From an uncultured Eubacteriales bacterium (lineage in GTDB: Bacteria; Bacillota; Clostridia; Christensenellales; Aristaeellaceae), in NCBI GenBank assembly GCA_900540045.1, contig UQEF01000037.1, forward strand, positions 1 to 25,803: a stretch of DNA of 25,803 bases, written 5' to 3'. This document shows, piece after piece, positions 24,559-25,803 of the stretch. The first letter of the stretch is position 1; each line of letters opens with the position of its first letter. The notes under the pieces were generated by a model that saw only the letters and a list, made by a program, of their open reading frames with translations, searched no databases and was not told the origin of the DNA. Position numbers and translations under genes: made by a program.

Positions 24559-25401
24559 ATGAAAAAGCATCCCATTCTTCGCCGGTTCATGAAGCGCAAG
24601 GCCTCCGTGCTGGGCGCCGTTATTCTGCTTCTGTTCTTCTTTACCGCCCTGCTGGGCCCCTTCCTCTGCTCGCAGGACCCGTACGAGCAGGACGTGACGC
24701 AAATTCATAAGGGGCCCTCGCTGGAGCACTGGTTTGGCACGGATTACCTGGGCCGCGATACCTTTACCCGCCTGGTATACGGCGCGCGCGTATCCCTTGC
24801 GCTGAGCTTCAGCGGCGTGGTTTCCGGTTCGCTCATCGGCATCATCATCGGCGTATGTGCCGGTTACTTTGGCAAATGGGTGGATACGCTGCTCTCCCGC
24901 GTGATTGATATCATGCTGGCCTTCCCCAGCCTGCTGCTGGCGATGACCATCGTGGCCATTCTGGGCAACGGCCTGTTTAACACGGCGGTGGCCATTGCGG
25001 TATTCTCCATACCATCGGTTGCGCGAATGGTGCGCGGCGTGGTGATCGGCCTGCGTGATTCGCAGTATATCAGCGCCTGCCATGTGATGGGCGAGAGCAA
25101 TGTGCGCATCATTGGCACCCATATCATTCCCAACGCCATCTCCCAGATCATCGTAAACATTACGCTGAATCTGGGCACCGCCATTCTCACCGCTTCGTCG
25201 CTGTCCTTCCTGGGACTGGGCGTGCAGCCCCCCAACCCCGAATGGGGCGCCATGCTGTCCAAGGCCAGGGACGTGCTGCGCTACAATCCTGCCGAGGCTA
25301 TTTTCCCGGGCATTGCCATTACGCTGGTGGTCATGTCCTTTTCCCTGGTGGGTGACGGCCTGCGCGATGCCCTTGATCCGAAACTGAAGAACGTATCCTG
25401 A
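24559..25401 (+). CDS. dppC: Peptide-type ABC transporter permease, DppC-like
   Basis: The 280-residue protein has the DppC/OppC pattern: a short basic N-terminus, first helix VLGAVILLLFFFTALLGPF, then HWFGTDYLGRDTFTRLVYGARVSL, the typical family motif in that position. The EAA loop (QYISACHVMGESNVRIIGTHIIPN in outline) and FLGLGVQPPNPEWGAML near the C-terminus complete it. ATG 24559 follows CGGAGG. The stop codon is overlapped by the ribosome site (AGGAGGGG) of the next gene. Confidence 0.93.
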   Translation: MKKHPILRRFMKRKASVLGAVILLLFFFTALLGPFLCSQDPYEQDVTQIHKGPSLEHWFGTDYLGRDTFTRLVYGARVSLALSFSGVVSGSLIGIIIGVCAGYFGKWVDTLLSRVIDIMLAFPSLLLAMTIVAILGNGLFNTAVAIAVFSIPSVARMVRGVVIGLRDSQYISACHVMGESNVRIIGTHIIPNAISQIIVNITLNLGTAILTASSLSFLGLGVQPPNPEWGAMLSKARDVLRYNPAEAIFPGIAITLVVMSFSLVGDGLRDALDPKLKNVS

Positions 25402-25413
25402 GGAGGGGCGACC

Positions 25414-25803
25414 ATGTCAGAGAAAGCATTGCTGGAAGTAAAGGATTTAAAAACATACTTCTACACCGAAGAGGGCGTTACCCCTGCGGTGGACGGGCTG
25501 AGCTTTACCCTGCAGGACGGAGGCACCCTTGCCATCGTGGGCGAATCCGGCTGCGGAAAGTCCGTCACCTCGCTGTCCATATTGCGCATTTTCCCCTCTC
25601 CCCCCGGCAAAATTGTCGGCGGAGATATCCTCTACAAGGGCGAGAGCCTCCTGAAAAAGTCCGAAAAGGAAATGCGCAAAATTCGTGGAAACGAAATCTC
25701 CATGATTTTTCAGGAGCCCCTTACCTCGCTTAACCCCGTGTTCACCGTGGGCCAGCAAATCTGCGAAACGCTCAAGATGCATCAGGGGCTGAACAAAAAG
25801 CAG
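25414..25803 (+). CDS. dppD: Peptide-type ABC transporter ATP-binding protein, DppD-like, 3' partial
   Basis: The first 130 residues are present and the gene runs off the window end. Walker A is GESGCGKS (43-50) and the Q-loop is IFQEPLTSLNP (Gln100). The start LLEVKDLKTYFYTEEG is typical of DppD/OppD. ATG 25414 follows AGGAGGGG, 12 bp after the dppC stop. A second ATPase (DppF-like) would be expected next, outside the window. Confidence 0.92.
   Translation, partial: MSEKALLEVKDLKTYFYTEEGVTPAVDGLSFTLQDGGTLAIVGESGCGKSVTSLSILRIFPSPPGKIVGGDILYKGESLLKKSEKEMRKIRGNEISMIFQEPLTSLNPVFTVGQQICETLKMHQGLNKKQ

Noticed and set aside
1..25803. tRNA or rRNA genes, insertion sequences, transposases, integrases, phage genes, CRISPR arrays
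   Set aside because: I found no cloverleaf, rRNA segment, transposase motif, flanking inverted repeats or repeat-spacer pattern, so the gene fragments cannot be tied to a visible mobile element.

Overview
The window is GC-rich DNA with Gram-positive (Firmicutes, probably anaerobic clostridial and gut-like) character. The signs are strong AGGAGG-type ribosome sites, sigma-A type promoters, a LoaP-type NusG paralogue, an XRE/AbrB regulator, a CE4 wall deacetylase with a PdaC-like layout, an [FeFe]-hydrogenase remnant and a PPxTG sortase-like tail. This taxonomic reading is inference; there is no rRNA marker here.

Layout. (1) 1-2132: 3' part of a large surface protein with InlB-type repeats and a tandem EQPADTT linker, closed by a clear terminator. 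(2) 2205-2987: a stand-alone LoaP/NusG-like antiterminator with a textbook promoter, a leader of about 145 nt and a bidirectional terminator. (3) 2991-4337 (-): secreted polysaccharide deacetylase. (4) 4611-6494: a collapsed hydrogenase locus in which pieces of hydC (NuoE-like), hydB (NuoF-like) and hydA (H-cluster) are spliced by internal deletions and broken by two single-base frameshifts. (5) 6537-7070: small SANT/HTH-like protein of unknown role. (6) 7287-9143: compact cassette of XRE-AbrB regulator, ABC ATPase and ABC-2 permease. (7) 9550-12768: an intact GH3 beta-glycosidase preceded by a graveyard of gene pieces (racemase 5' end, transketolase-like 3' end, zinc/MDR dehydrogenase 3' end, and a carboxylesterase-like 3' end on the opposite strand). 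(8) 12890-14666: a glycine-rich, sortase-type surface protein gene with two nonsense codons and two frameshifts. (9) 15043-17679 (-): 2-hydroxyacid dehydrogenase, an M19-like dipeptidase and a small membrane protein. (10) 17780-25803 (+): an operon-like run of a second M19-like dipeptidase, three paralogous TPR proteins, a RidA protein and a peptide-type ABC importer (binding protein, two permeases, first ATPase cut by the window end).

The most coherent candidate for an undescribed system is region 9-10. Two divergently transcribed M19-like enzymes lack part of the canonical metal-binding set. They flank or lead an uptake operon that also carries three TPR paralogues and a RidA imine deaminase. 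I infer import and breakdown of a small peptide-like or modified amino-acid compound; the substrate cannot be read from the sequence.

The most striking structural feature is the 4.6-14.7 kb zone, where several genes are mosaics or pseudogenes. All five frameshifts I can place are single-base losses relative to the restored frame. Either this is real reductive decay, or part of it is assembly or sequencing error. Genes from 15 kb to the end look intact.
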